A DNA stretch of 64,000 nucleotides from CAZYTM01 sp964649725 (GTDB taxonomy: Bacteria > Desulfobacterota > Desulfuromonadia > Geobacterales > Geobacteraceae), in contig CAZYTM010000009.1 of the NCBI GenBank assembly GCA_964649725.1, forward strand, positions 113,633-177,632, in the 5' to 3' direction. Position 1 is the stretch's first letter. Each line of letters starts with the position of its first letter. This document shows, piece by piece, positions 41,201-48,920 of this stretch. The notes under the pieces are model-generated. The model saw nothing but the letters and a program-made list of their open reading frames with translations. It searched no databases and was not told the DNA's origin. A program made the translations under genes and the position numbers.

Positions 41201-42713
41201 GCTTAGCCAGCCCTTTGCGTCGGCCATGGTTATGGATCGAAGGGTCGTTCCAGCGCGACGACAGCATCGGGTCGAGGGTGAAGGAGACAAAGAGGGAGAC
41301 CAGTACGGCAAAGGCGACGCTGATTCCGAACTGGTAGAAGAAGCGGCCGACAATGCCGCGCATGAAGGCGACCGGGATGAAGACCGCCATGATCGAGCAG
41401 GAGGTGGCAAAGACCGCCAGACCGATCTCGGCAGTGCCGAAGCGGGCGGCCGTCAGATGGTCCTCCCCCTTCTCCAGATGGCGGACGATATTCTCCCGTA
41501 CCACGATGGCATCGTCGATCAGCATGCCGATGGCGAGCGACAGCGCCATCAGGGTCATGACGTTGAGGGTCATGCCGAGGGCGTTCATGATGATAAAGGC
41601 GGAGATGACCGAGATCGGCAGGGTCACCCCGGTGATCACCGTGGAGCGCCAGGAGTTGATGAAGCAGAAGACTATCAGGATGGTCAGAATGCCGCCGATG
41701 ATCAGGGTATCTTCTACATCGGCGAGCGATTCACGGGTCATGATGGTGCCGTCCCGGACCAGGTCGAGGGTCACCCCGGCGGGCAACTCCTGCTGCACCT
41801 TGGCGATGGTCTTCTTGATGTTGTCGACCAAAGCCACCTCGTTACCACCAGACTGCTTGTAGATATCGAGGCCGATGGCAGGCAGGCCGTTAACCAGAGC
41901 GAGCTTCCGCTTCTCCTCGACCCCGTCGCTGACCAGCGCCACTTCTGTCAAGGTGATAGGCCGCCCATTCCGCTGGGCAACGGTCATCTGCTTGTACTGG
42001 TCGGCCCGGTCCGGCTTGCCGTCGATGCGGAGCGGGTACTCGGCCCCCCCCTTGGTGAGTCGCCCCAGCGGGGTATTGGTGTTCTCCGACTTGATGCCGT
42101 TCACCACGTCGTTGACCCCCAGGCCGAGGGCGTCGAGGCGGACCGGGTCGAGTTCGATATGGATCTCCCGCTGCTGACCGCCGACCATATCGACTTTACC
42201 GACCCCGGAGACGCTCTCAAAGCGCTTCTTGATCCGCTTATCCACCAGAGTGGTCAGTTCGCGCGGCGACAGTTTGTCGGAACGGACTGCCAGTGCCGCC
42301 ACCGGTGCGGCATTGAAATCGAGCTTCTGGATGATAGGCTCTTCGATCCCCTGGGGTAGCAGACCACGTATCGAGCCTATCTTCCCCCGCACCTCCTGAG
42401 CTGCGTCATTCACCTTCTGCTCCAGCTGGAACTGCACCATGACCGACGAGACCCCCTCACGGGAGGTGGAGAAGACATGCTTCACCCCGGCCAGCTGGTT
42501 GACCGCATCCTCGATCCGTTTCGATATCTCCCGCTCCACCGTTTCCGGCGATGCGCCGGGGAAGGTGGTGACGATGGAGACCAGGGGGAATTCCACATTG
42601 GGGAACATCTCCACCGAGAGCCGCTTGTAGGAGAAGATACCAAGAGTCACCAGCGCCAGGATCATGACCGTGGCAAAGATAGGTCGTTTTATCGACAGGT
42701 CCGAAAGAATCAT
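38190..42713 (-). CDS. RND efflux pump fused in frame to a TolC-type outer-membrane channel
   Basis: 1507 residues, about 450 more than an RND permease. Residues 1-1020 are a complete HAE1-type RND transporter: SIKRPIFATVMILALV start, periplasmic halves, GMLIDDAIVVRENI, and VTKNAILLVDYA. About 1022-1062 is a charged linker (AGEETDEVKEEQLAAAAP), then a positively flanked hydrophobic segment (SKGLITLCVLCGGLIVCAAEVYA, about 1066-1088) that looks like an internal signal peptide with a VYA-TE cleavage site. About 1092-1500 is a TolC family channel (LTLEQALAIAREKNRDIERA, FYDLLLARELL). It is the last gene of the tetR-adaptor operon and overlaps the convergent amrB-amrA gene by 11 bp. Confidence 0.93.
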   Translation of the reverse strand: MILSDLSIKRPIFATVMILALVTLGIFSYKRLSVEMFPNVEFPLVSIVTTFPGASPETVEREISKRIEDAVNQLAGVKHVFSTSREGVSSVMVQFQLEQKVNDAAQEVRGKIGSIRGLLPQGIEEPIIQKLDFNAAPVAALAVRSDKLSPRELTTLVDKRIKKRFESVSGVGKVDMVGGQQREIHIELDPVRLDALGLGVNDVVNGIKSENTNTPLGRLTKGGAEYPLRIDGKPDRADQYKQMTVAQRNGRPITLTEVALVSDGVEEKRKLALVNGLPAIGLDIYKQSGGNEVALVDNIKKTIAKVQQELPAGVTLDLVRDGTIMTRESLADVEDTLIIGGILTILIVFCFINSWRSTVITGVTLPISVISAFIIMNALGMTLNVMTLMALSLAIGMLIDDAIVVRENIVRHLEKGEDHLTAARFGTAEIGLAVFATSCSIMAVFIPVAFMRGIVGRFFYQFGISVAFAVLVSLFVSFTLDPMLSSRWNDPSIHNHGRRKGLAKLLERFNDWFDLTADRYRAAIGWALDHRKTVMLIACVAFAAGIITFGSLESSFMAEYDKGEFQVSFKTAPDASISETEDRLSAVLAAVKGIPEIDHSYATIGAGDNGTVRDGLLYLKLKERNERKRNQFVLQREVRERLLKVAGITFSIEEVGQIGGAQKPLNVNLKGDDLNILKQLGQRLKEELYKVPGIVDLSVTLEHDIPEYRLKVDREKALSAGVTTSDVVASLSRLIGGEAITTYEDEDGDAVDVRVRLPEQLRQNPAQVNDLKVSVPDGSGGTKLLPLSSLVTVRVATSPTEINRRDLARQVTVSANLDKLPIGTAVKHVEAAAKRINMPPGYSISLSGEAEDMQESFGYMGESLLLAVIFVFLILAAQFESFFVPFAIMLSLPLSIVGMAGMLKLTGDTVNIMSLIGLIMLMGLVTKNAILLVDYAMVLQRRDGKPRREAVIEAGRTRLRPIVMTTLAMIFGMLPLFLALGAGAEMRAPMARAVVGGLLTSTLLTLLVVPVMYTYMDDLGSWLKRKWRGDKDAVEAGEETDEVKEEQLAAAAPVTGRRWFKFGSRSKGLITLCVLCGGLIVCAAEVYATEPRLLTLEQALAIAREKNRDIERAREYGRLVEGRYVEERSAALPIFTLNGGVARSQDDSQGALSGGSTSSRTDSRTIDLNLSQPLYTWGKVGAAIRAAKVGMLTATDRLRLASQGALRDVSTAFYDLLLARELLGTARQNLEQKERHLEEVRRKYAAGVATDYDVLAAEVAVANARPEVIRSDNRVRASRDRLGYYLAINEEVDATGTLESPQQENVSYEEALAAARNNRPELQELRHKIGIADELITIANADDRPRLDFKGGIGWRQLEAGSATADGKAWNAGIYLTFPLFDGLKTRGRVAQAVSDRRSLTVDEAKLVDSIALEVRDAINGVREAEEIVTALAGTVAQAERLLLMAEKGYELGVKIRLEVEDAELNLLQARSNLARARRDLLVARTSLAWTMGVLGEEKSKTALLIP

Positions 42714-42758
42714 GTTCGCTTCCTTGAGGAATAAGTTGATTTAAAACTTAAGTTACAT

Positions 42759-43196
42759 TCAGCGTCGCAACACCAGGGCTGCGCCAGCCATCAGCAGCAG
42801 TATGCCGGCAGCACGGCGGCCATCGAGGGGGATATGGCGCATACCGAAAGCGCCAAAATGATCGAGCAAAAGACTGGTAGTAAGCTGGGCAGTTATAACC
42901 GATACCATTGCAGCTGTGGTACCGATCCGCGGTACCGCTACAATGGTCATGGTGACAAAGAAGGCACCGAGCAGTCCGCCGGTCAATTCCCACCATGAAG
43001 CGCTGCCGATCTCCCGCAGATTCCCCCGCCCGGCCAGCAGGACAATGGCCAGCAGTGCCAGGGTACCTACAGCAAAAGATATGCAGGAACTTTCGAAAGT
43101 GCCGACCTTCTGTGCCAACCTGGCATTGAGCGATGGCTGCAGGGCAATAACCACCCCACCGCAGAACATCAGGACCAGCAGCATTATCTGACTCAT
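42759..43196 (-). CDS. DMT-family YdcZ-like (DUF606) transporter
   Basis: 145 residues with five hydrophobic helices. MLLVLMFCGGVVIALQPSLNARLAQ and SVITAQLTTSLLLDHFGAFG are typical of the DUF606/YdcZ branch of the drug/metabolite transporter superfamily. It is inserted in the efflux operon between the adaptor and the RND-TolC gene, so it is presumably co-induced; its substrate is unknown. AAGGAG is 7 nt before ATG 43196. Confidence 0.82.
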   Translation of the reverse strand: MSQIMLLVLMFCGGVVIALQPSLNARLAQKVGTFESSCISFAVGTLALLAIVLLAGRGNLREIGSASWWELTGGLLGAFFVTMTIVAVPRIGTTAAMVSVITAQLTTSLLLDHFGAFGMRHIPLDGRRAAGILLLMAGAALVLRR

Positions 43197-43233
43197 CGTC
43201 CATCTCCTTGGCGGCCCGACTTCCGCCGGTTGG

Positions 43234-44412
43234 TTATTGTTTTACTGGCGGTGCAGCTGGCGCGGCTTGGGGGGTGACGACCCGGTCCCCCTCCTTCAGG
43301 GTAAAACCGCCCCGCACAACATACTGTTCTCCTGCCTTGACGCCGATAACCTCCAGCTGATCGCCATTTGCCGAACCGGTCTGGATATCACGCTTCCGGG
43401 CAATGCCGTTCTCCACCAGAAAGATCGCCCCCTTCCTGGTCGCCAGATCGAAGCTGGCCAGTGAACTGCGCGGCACCTGCAATACGCCGTTGCGGCTCCC
43501 GGTGACGATCCGCCCCTTGGCAAAAAGCCCCCCCTTCAGCAGTTCGCCGTTGTTACGCACTTCTGCAATCACCTTCAGCGACCGGTCTTTTGCAGACAAC
43601 TCCGGATTGACAAACATCAACTTGCCGGTAAATGTCTTCCCCGGCATCGCATCGACACTGAAATCCAGTGGCTGGCCTACCTTGACCCGGGCCGACTCCG
43701 ATGACGGTACTGTCACTGTCAGGTTGAGAAGCCGGTTGTCGACGATACGGAAGATCGGTTTGCCCGCCGCCGCATCACTGGTCAGATCGCCGACATTCAC
43801 CTCCCGCAGCGCCACCACACCATCCATCGGCGCTGTTACCAGCCCTTTACCGAGCCTGGCTCTTGCCTGACGGACATCCTCAAGCGCTGCGCGGATCTGG
43901 GCATGGGCCGCCTCTACTCTCGTTTTTGCCGCTTCTGCCTCGCTCCTGGAGTCATCTACACTCTGCTGAGTGGCAAGCCCCGATTCCTTAAGCTTCAGGA
44001 TCCGCTCCAGTTCACGGTTGCTTCTAGTACTGGCCACCTGAGCCTGTGCCAGACCTGCCTTAGCCGACTCCACACCGGCTTCGGCTCTTTTTACCAGCGC
44101 TTCTGTCTCGGCTACGTCGATACGCGCCAGCGGTTGACCCTTCCTGACCCGGACCCACTCAGTGACAAAGACCTGCTTTACCAGCCCGGGGATCTGGGTC
44201 TTGACATCGGCATAGAATTTCGGCTCCAGGCTTCCGGTCACCTCGATCCCTTCGACCAGCGAAGATGGTGCCAGTGTTGCCGTCTCAACAGCAATCGGGG
44301 GCTTTTCCACACTGTTCGGCTTACCCTTTGCCTCGCCGTTTTTGGAACAACCGCCAGCCAGCAAAAGCGGAAGCAGGATTACCCCAGCCAGAATTTTGCG
44401 TAACATTTTCAT
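43234..44412 (-). CDS. RND periplasmic adaptor (membrane fusion lipoprotein)
   Basis: 392 residues. Lipoprotein signal ILLPLLLAGGCSKNG. HlyD/AcrA-type layout: barrel-sandwich strands (IPGLVKQVFVTEWVRVRKGQPLARI), alpha-hairpin with heptads (AEAGVESAKAGLAQAQVAST, RELERILKLKESG), lipoyl return strand (TAPMDGVVALREVNVG), then beta-barrel (GQPLDFSVDAMPGKTFTG). It links the inner-membrane pump to the channel. ATG 44412 overlaps the tetR stop by 4 bp with GAGGAGG upstream, so it is translationally coupled to its repressor. Confidence 0.93.
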   Translation of the reverse strand: MKMLRKILAGVILLPLLLAGGCSKNGEAKGKPNSVEKPPIAVETATLAPSSLVEGIEVTGSLEPKFYADVKTQIPGLVKQVFVTEWVRVRKGQPLARIDVAETEALVKRAEAGVESAKAGLAQAQVASTRSNRELERILKLKESGLATQQSVDDSRSEAEAAKTRVEAAHAQIRAALEDVRQARARLGKGLVTAPMDGVVALREVNVGDLTSDAAAGKPIFRIVDNRLLNLTVTVPSSESARVKVGQPLDFSVDAMPGKTFTGKLMFVNPELSAKDRSLKVIAEVRNNGELLKGGLFAKGRIVTGSRNGVLQVPRSSLASFDLATRKGAIFLVENGIARKRDIQTGSANGDQLEVIGVKAGEQYVVRGGFTLKEGDRVVTPQAAPAAPPVKQ

Positions 44413-45029
44413 GAACAAACCTCCTCCCGCTGTTGCGGGGCAAATCCTTCCAGTATTATATTGAGTACCCTCCCCATATCACCGCGGTCGATCCTCGGGA
44501 CCTTATGGCAGAGCTGCTCCTCCATCGCAACAGTGATAAGACCGAGGATAATCCAGGCCATGTCACCGGCCGGACCGGAGCGGAATTCACCGGCTGCGAT
44601 CCCCTCCTCGACCAGTTCACGGACAACATGATGGAGTTTGTCATGGTAAGCATTGAAATCTATGAATGGAGCCCCCTGCTGCGGGCCGAAATAGATAGAG
44701 TACATAAGCCTGGCGACCTGCAGGTTTTCGATTATTATCTGCAGGGTATGGTCACATAGCCTTCGGCAACGATCGGCACTGCTCCCTGCCTCATTACGAT
44801 ACTCTTCCAATATCTGTTCGAAATGCAGGAATGGCTCCCGCATGATTTCCAGATATATCCCCTCCTTGTTGCCAAAGTAGTAGTAGAGGACCGGCTTGGT
44901 AACTCCTGCAGCGGCAACTATCTCCCGCACCGAGGTCGCTGCATACCCCTTGGCATTGAAGAGCTCCAGCGCAGCAGTCAACAGGCGTTCCCTGACCAGC
45001 TTGTCCAGCGATGGACTCTTTGCCTCCAT
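44409..45029 (-). CDS. TetR/AcrR-family repressor of the efflux operon
   Basis: 206 residues. N-terminal HTH: RERLLTAALELFNAKGYAATSVREIVAAAGVTKPVLYYYFGNKEGIYLEIM, the canonical TetR pattern. The C-terminal ligand-binding half is helical. First gene of the operon; the promoter in front contains two palindromes of the form TTACCG-N2-CGGTAA that are plausible operators. Inducer unknown. Confidence 0.92.
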   Translation of the reverse strand: MEAKSPSLDKLVRERLLTAALELFNAKGYAATSVREIVAAAGVTKPVLYYYFGNKEGIYLEIMREPFLHFEQILEEYRNEAGSSADRCRRLCDHTLQIIIENLQVARLMYSIYFGPQQGAPFIDFNAYHDKLHHVVRELVEEGIAAGEFRSGPAGDMAWIILGLITVAMEEQLCHKVPRIDRGDMGRVLNIILEGFAPQQREEVCS

Positions 45030-45059
45030 TTGACCTCCTTCTGCGACCTGAACAGATGT

Positions 45060-45127
45060 ACTTACTTAACGGTAAGTAGCATTTTTCAAAATCTGCTGTC
45101 AAGGATAAATTTACCGAGCGGTAAGTT
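45060..45127 (-). promoter_or_regulatory. tetR-efflux promoter with two palindromic operators
   Basis: Minus strand TTGACA (45102-45097), 17 bp, CTACTT (45079-45074). Palindrome 1, ACTTACTTAACGGTAAGT (45060-45077), overlaps the -10; palindrome 2, TTACCGAGCGGTAA (45111-45124), lies just upstream of the -35. Binding at either site would block RNA polymerase. Confidence 0.6.
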
Positions 45128-45217
45128 GCCCGTTACCACTACCGGAGTGTCCATCTACGCGACCATTTTATGCAATTTGCCATGGTCATGGACTATGCAG
45201 TCGTGCGCAGGAAAGAT

Positions 45218-45247
45218 TTGCATTTTTTTTAGCGCCTAGTATATAGT
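45218..45247 (+). promoter_or_regulatory. Promoter of the def-fmt operon
   Basis: TTGCAT (45218-45223), 18 bp, TATAGT (45242-45247), about 25 nt before the def leader SD AGAGAGG. Confidence 0.5.
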
Positions 45248-45278
45248 AAACGGATAAACTCGACTGCAAAGAGAGGCC

Positions 45279-45785
45279 ATGCTCCGAACAATCCTTACCT
45301 ATCCGGATCCGGAACTGAAAAAAAAATCGGTGCCGGTGACAATTATTAATGAAAAGACCCACGAGTTGGTGCGGGACATGGCCGAGACCATGTACGAGGC
45401 GCCCGGCGTCGGCCTAGCTGCGCCGCAGATCGGCATCCAGCAGCGGGTTATTGTCATTGATGTGGCTGGCAAGGATGAGCCGCCAGCACTTATCGTAGCC
45501 ATCAACCCGGTCATCGTCCATGCAGATGGTGAGTCTTACGAAGAGGAGGGGTGTCTGTCGGTGCCGAAATATTCGGCCAATGTCCGACGGCATGCCCGGG
45601 TGATCGTCAGAGGTCTCAACCTGGATGGGGAAGAGGTCACCTGGAAGGCCGAAGGTCTTCTGGCAATAGCCTTTCAGCACGAAATAGACCACCTCGATGG
45701 CATCCTCTTTGTCGACCATGTGTCGCCTTTAAAACGGGAGATCTTTCGCAAGAGATACCGCCGCATGCAGGAAGAGCAGGAGTAA
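45279..45785 (+). CDS. def: Peptide deformylase
   Basis: Removes the N-formyl group from nascent proteins. 168 residues, standard length. The three conserved motifs are present: GVGLAAPQIG (I), EEGCLSVP with metal ligand Cys (II), QHEIDHLDGILF with HExxH (III). Its stop overlaps the fmt start as TAATG, giving coupled translation of the deformylating and formylating enzymes. Confidence 0.96.
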   Translation: MLRTILTYPDPELKKKSVPVTIINEKTHELVRDMAETMYEAPGVGLAAPQIGIQQRVIVIDVAGKDEPPALIVAINPVIVHADGESYEEEGCLSVPKYSANVRRHARVIVRGLNLDGEEVTWKAEGLLAIAFQHEIDHLDGILFVDHVSPLKREIFRKRYRRMQEEQE

Positions 45786-46738
45786 TGACCGGCCTGCGCC
45801 TGATATTTATGGGGACCCCGGACTTTGCCTGTCCGACTCTGGCAGAACTGCTCCGTCGTGGAGAGAAGGTAGTGGCAGTGGTGACCCAGCCAGACCGCCC
45901 CAAGGGTCGTGGCCAGCAGCTGCTGCCGCCACCGGTAAAGGTCCTTGCCGAACAGCACGGCATCCCGGTGCTGCAGCCAGTCAAAGTGCGCCAGCCAGAG
46001 AGCATCGAGCAGATCCGTGCCTTTGCCCCGGATCTGATAGTGGTGGTAGCCTTTGGCCAGATTCTCCCCCAGACACTGCTCGACATCCCCCGTTACGGTT
46101 GCATCAATGTCCATGCCTCGCTGCTCCCCGCCTACCGCGGGGCAGCACCGATCAACTGGTGTATCATCAATGGCGAGCAGGAGACCGGCGTGACTACCAT
46201 GCAGATGGATGCCGGACTCGACACCGGTGCCATGTTGTTGAAAAAAGCTGTCGTCATCAATCCTGAGGAGGATAGCCAGGTACTGCACGACCGGCTCGCC
46301 CCGCTCGGTGCCGCAGCCCTGGTTGAGACCCTCGATCAGCTGGTGGCCGGCCGTTTACAGCCTGAGCCACAGGATGATAGTCGCAGCTGTTACGCACCGC
46401 TGCTAAAGAAAGAGGATGGCCGCATCGACTGGAACCTGGAGCCACTGGCTTTAAAAAACCTGATTCGCGGTGTGACCCCATGGCCCGGCGCCTATACCTA
46501 TCTTGCCGGCAAGACCCTGAAGCTCTTCAAGGCGAGGATCGGCAATGCCAAAGGCATCCCGGGCACCGTACTGAAAGCCGACCGGGGCGGTCTGGAGGTG
46601 GCCTGCGGTAATGGCAGCCTCATAATCGACGAACTGCAGCTGGAAGGGAAAAAACGGCTGCCGGCCAGAGATTTTTTTGCTGGCTGCAGCATCCCGTTCG
46701 GCACCATTCTGACAGATAAGGATTCTTCAATTGCCTGA
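45785..46738 (+). CDS. fmt: Methionyl-tRNA formyltransferase
   Basis: Formylates initiator Met-tRNA using 10-formyl-tetrahydrofolate. 317 residues. FMGTPDFACPTLAEL start, the catalytic INVHASLLPAYRGAAPINWCIINGE with Asn-His and the downstream Asp in MQMDAGLDTGAML, and the C-terminal OB-like domain (GTVLKADRGGLEVACGNGSLII). It overlaps def by 1 nt and the next gene by 8 nt. Confidence 0.96.
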   Translation: MTGLRLIFMGTPDFACPTLAELLRRGEKVVAVVTQPDRPKGRGQQLLPPPVKVLAEQHGIPVLQPVKVRQPESIEQIRAFAPDLIVVVAFGQILPQTLLDIPRYGCINVHASLLPAYRGAAPINWCIINGEQETGVTTMQMDAGLDTGAMLLKKAVVINPEEDSQVLHDRLAPLGAAALVETLDQLVAGRLQPEPQDDSRSCYAPLLKKEDGRIDWNLEPLALKNLIRGVTPWPGAYTYLAGKTLKLFKARIGNAKGIPGTVLKADRGGLEVACGNGSLIIDELQLEGKKRLPARDFFAGCSIPFGTILTDKDSSIA

Positions 46739-47501
46739 TATTCGTCCAACCCAGCCCCTCCCGCGCAAACGGCTCTTCGTTGCACTGATGGGGGTGACCT
46801 GCATGCTGATCGTCGGTGCTTTCTACCTCCTCTGGTGGGTGCCGACCAAAGGGCTGGCCAACATCCACCCTGATCTCCCCCACCTGATCGGTATTGTCAC
46901 GGCTGTCCTCTCCGGTCTGGCACTACTAGGCACGCTGATCCTGGTACTTACCACGGCGCTCGGCAAGGATCTGCTCTTCACCCGTTTTATGCGCGGGGTG
47001 GTGATAAAATTCCTGCTGCCGGTCATCGAGATGATGGGGCGACTCATCGGCATCCAGAAAGATACTATCCGTCAGTCGTTTATCGCCATGAACAACAGCC
47101 TGGTCACCTCGCAACGGCTGCAGGTTAAACCGGACCGGATCCTGATCCTCCTCCCCCACTGCCTGCAGCAGATCGATTGCGAGATCAAGGTGACCGGCGA
47201 CATCAACAAATGCCTCCGCTGCGGCCGCTGCGATATCATGGGGCTGGCAGATCTGGCGCAACGCTACGATATCGACATCTCGGTCGCCACCGGCGGCACT
47301 CTGGCGCGCAAGGTGATCATCGAAAAACGCCCCAAGCTGGTGGTGGCTGTCGCCTGCGAACGTGACCTCACCTCCGGTATCAAGGACTGCTATCCGCTGC
47401 CGGTAATCGGTATCCTCAACGACCGTCCCTTTGGCCCCTGTTTCAATACCACGGTCGACGTGGGTAAGATCGAGGAGTCGTTACAGGCGGTCCTCCCTTA
47501 A
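46731..47501 (+). CDS. DUF116 family membrane-anchored protein
   Basis: 256 residues. Two N-terminal helices (LFVALMGVTCMLIVGAFYLLWWV; IGIVTAVLSGLALLGTLILVL), then a cytoplasmic DUF116 domain: ILLPHCLQQIDCEIKV, KCLRCGRCDIMGLADLA, VATGGTLARKVI, VVAVACERDLTSGI and GPCFNTTVDV. The regularly placed cysteines suggest metal or Fe-S binding. Function unknown, but association with def-fmt recurs in related genomes as far as I recall. The only start in frame before the first helix is a TTG at 46731, overlapping fmt by 8 bp; weak TTG initiation implies coupling to fmt. Confidence 0.85.
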   Translation: MPDIRPTQPLPRKRLFVALMGVTCMLIVGAFYLLWWVPTKGLANIHPDLPHLIGIVTAVLSGLALLGTLILVLTTALGKDLLFTRFMRGVVIKFLLPVIEMMGRLIGIQKDTIRQSFIAMNNSLVTSQRLQVKPDRILILLPHCLQQIDCEIKVTGDINKCLRCGRCDIMGLADLAQRYDIDISVATGGTLARKVIIEKRPKLVVAVACERDLTSGIKDCYPLPVIGILNDRPFGPCFNTTVDVGKIEESLQAVLP

Positions 47502-47525
47502 CTCAATCCGGCAAACGAGGTAACC

Positions 47526-48467
47526 ATGCGGGTCACGATAGCTCTACTAGCCCTGCTCCTGACCATCTCAGCCACCTCCCGGGCGGCTGAGATCAGCAAC
47601 TACCAGAGCATCTTCCGCCCATGTTATGACAAATCCGGCAAGCTGCAGATAGCGATCCGCCAGTTTTCGCGGGCCGGGCGCCCCTCATTCTTGCTGGTCA
47701 ATCCCCAGACCCTCGCGACTAAAATAGTCACGGCAGATCAACTGCAGGCCGGCAAGACCGCCAATACCGATGAGTTACGGGACACCCCCTACCTGAAGGC
47801 ATTGGAGCAGACTACTGCCCCCCCCTATCGATTACAGAACCATGGCGCCCGCCGCAGCGATCTGAAGTTGAGCGGTCTATTCATGACCATAGACATGTGC
47901 CCCTCGCAGCGCCCCTTTGAGCAGGAATTCTTCCAGCGTATCATGCAGTTGCCGCAGGGTAAAACGGAGGGGGTACCGGTCGCTATCGCCATGACCGGCG
48001 CCTGGCTGAACAGTCATCCGAAGGAGCTCAACTGGCTCAAGGAGCAGGAGAGTAGCGGCCGGCTCGCCATAACCTGGGTGAACCACTCCCTTACCCACCC
48101 ATACAACCCGCGGGAGCGGCTGGAACGGACCTTTCTCCTCACCCCGGGGATCGATTTCGACCAGGAAGTATTGGCCACTGAACAGCTGCTGCTGGCTAAC
48201 GGTCTGCTCCCAGCCCCATTTTTCCGCTTTCCCGGTCTGGTCGCCGATGGCAGGCTGCTGCAGAGGCTGAAGGAGTTCGGCCTGATACCCCTCGGCAGCG
48301 ACGCCTGGCTGGCCAAGGGGGAATCGCCGCAAAACGGCAGTTTTATCCTGGTCCATGGGAATGGCAACGAACCACAGGGGATCAGGAAGTTTCCGTCACT
48401 CCTGGAAAAGCTGTCCAACTTCCACCTCCTCCCCCTGGCCAACGCCTTTACCCTGGCAGCCAAGTGA
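47526..48467 (+). CDS. Exported polysaccharide-deacetylase-like protein
   Basis: 313 residues with a signal peptide (MRVTIALLALLLTISATSRA). Carbohydrate esterase family 4 motifs are partly visible: FMTIDMCPSQ, where NodB motif 1 has TxDD, here with a single Asp, and WVNHSLTHPYN carrying the HxxxH metal ligands (motif 2); FFRFPGLVADG resembles motif 3 (RxP/FG). Probably removes acyl groups from an envelope polysaccharide, though the altered motif 1 makes activity uncertain. Confidence 0.75.
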   Translation: MRVTIALLALLLTISATSRAAEISNYQSIFRPCYDKSGKLQIAIRQFSRAGRPSFLLVNPQTLATKIVTADQLQAGKTANTDELRDTPYLKALEQTTAPPYRLQNHGARRSDLKLSGLFMTIDMCPSQRPFEQEFFQRIMQLPQGKTEGVPVAIAMTGAWLNSHPKELNWLKEQESSGRLAITWVNHSLTHPYNPRERLERTFLLTPGIDFDQEVLATEQLLLANGLLPAPFFRFPGLVADGRLLQRLKEFGLIPLGSDAWLAKGESPQNGSFILVHGNGNEPQGIRKFPSLLEKLSNFHLLPLANAFTLAAK

Positions 48468-48477
48468 CGGAGTGACC

Positions 48478-48810
48478 ATGCGCTTTATCGTCAAGCTGCT
48501 CCTCGCCAACATCGTCATTATCGCCAGTGCCCAGCTCGGTCGCCGTTACCCGGCGCTGGCCGGACTGATCGCCACCATGCCGATAACCACCCTGATCGTC
48601 CTCTTCTGGCTCGCCGACGACCTCCCCGGCAACAACCGGCTGCTGGCCGAATACAGTCGCGGTGTCCTCTGGGGGATCATCCCCACCACCCTCTTCTTCG
48701 CCACAGCCTGGTACTGCTTCCGCCGGCAGATATCCCTGCCGCTCACCTTAAGCCTCAGCCTCGGCGTCTGGCTGGCAGGGGCGGTAGTCCATCAGTGGCT
48801 GGTGAAGTGA
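48478..48810 (+). CDS. DUF3147-like integral membrane protein
   Basis: 110 residues with four helices (FIVKLLLANIVIIASAQLG, IATMPITTLIVLFWLAD, VLWGIIPTTLFFATAWYCF, LTLSLSLGVWLAGAVVHQWL). The ALAGLIATMPITTL phrase is typical of DUF3147 proteins. GGAG lies 5 nt before ATG; it follows the deacetylase-like gene by 10 nt and ends the def operon. Confidence 0.65.
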   Translation: MRFIVKLLLANIVIIASAQLGRRYPALAGLIATMPITTLIVLFWLADDLPGNNRLLAEYSRGVLWGIIPTTLFFATAWYCFRRQISLPLTLSLSLGVWLAGAVVHQWLVK

Positions 48811-48837
48811 ACTGATACGCTGATCCTGGAAAACCTG

Positions 48838-48905
48838 TTGCCTCATTATCATCATCAATGCTATAAATATCCTTAGTGCCACAGGGACTCTGCCTGTGGT
48901 TTTTT
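48838..48905 (+). promoter_or_regulatory. ABC-F gene promoter with hairpin at the predicted transcript 5' end
   Basis: TTGCCT (48838-48843), 18 bp, TATAAA (48862-48867), predicts +1 near 48874. Immediately after, CCACAGG (48879-48885) pairs with CCTGTGG (48893-48899), followed by six U. The hairpin may terminate the upstream def operon, act as an attenuator for the ABC-F gene, or both. Confidence 0.55.
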
Positions 48906-48920
48906 ATTGAGGAGACTCAT

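Noticed and set aside
41124..42359. 411-codon open frame on the plus strand opposite the RND transporter
   Set aside because: Low-complexity Asp/Gln/His-rich translation, antisense to a highly conserved domain; a shadow frame.
46731..47501. Later ATG start for the DUF116 protein
   Set aside because: The next ATG lies inside the first membrane helix, so the overlapping TTG start is kept despite being unusual.
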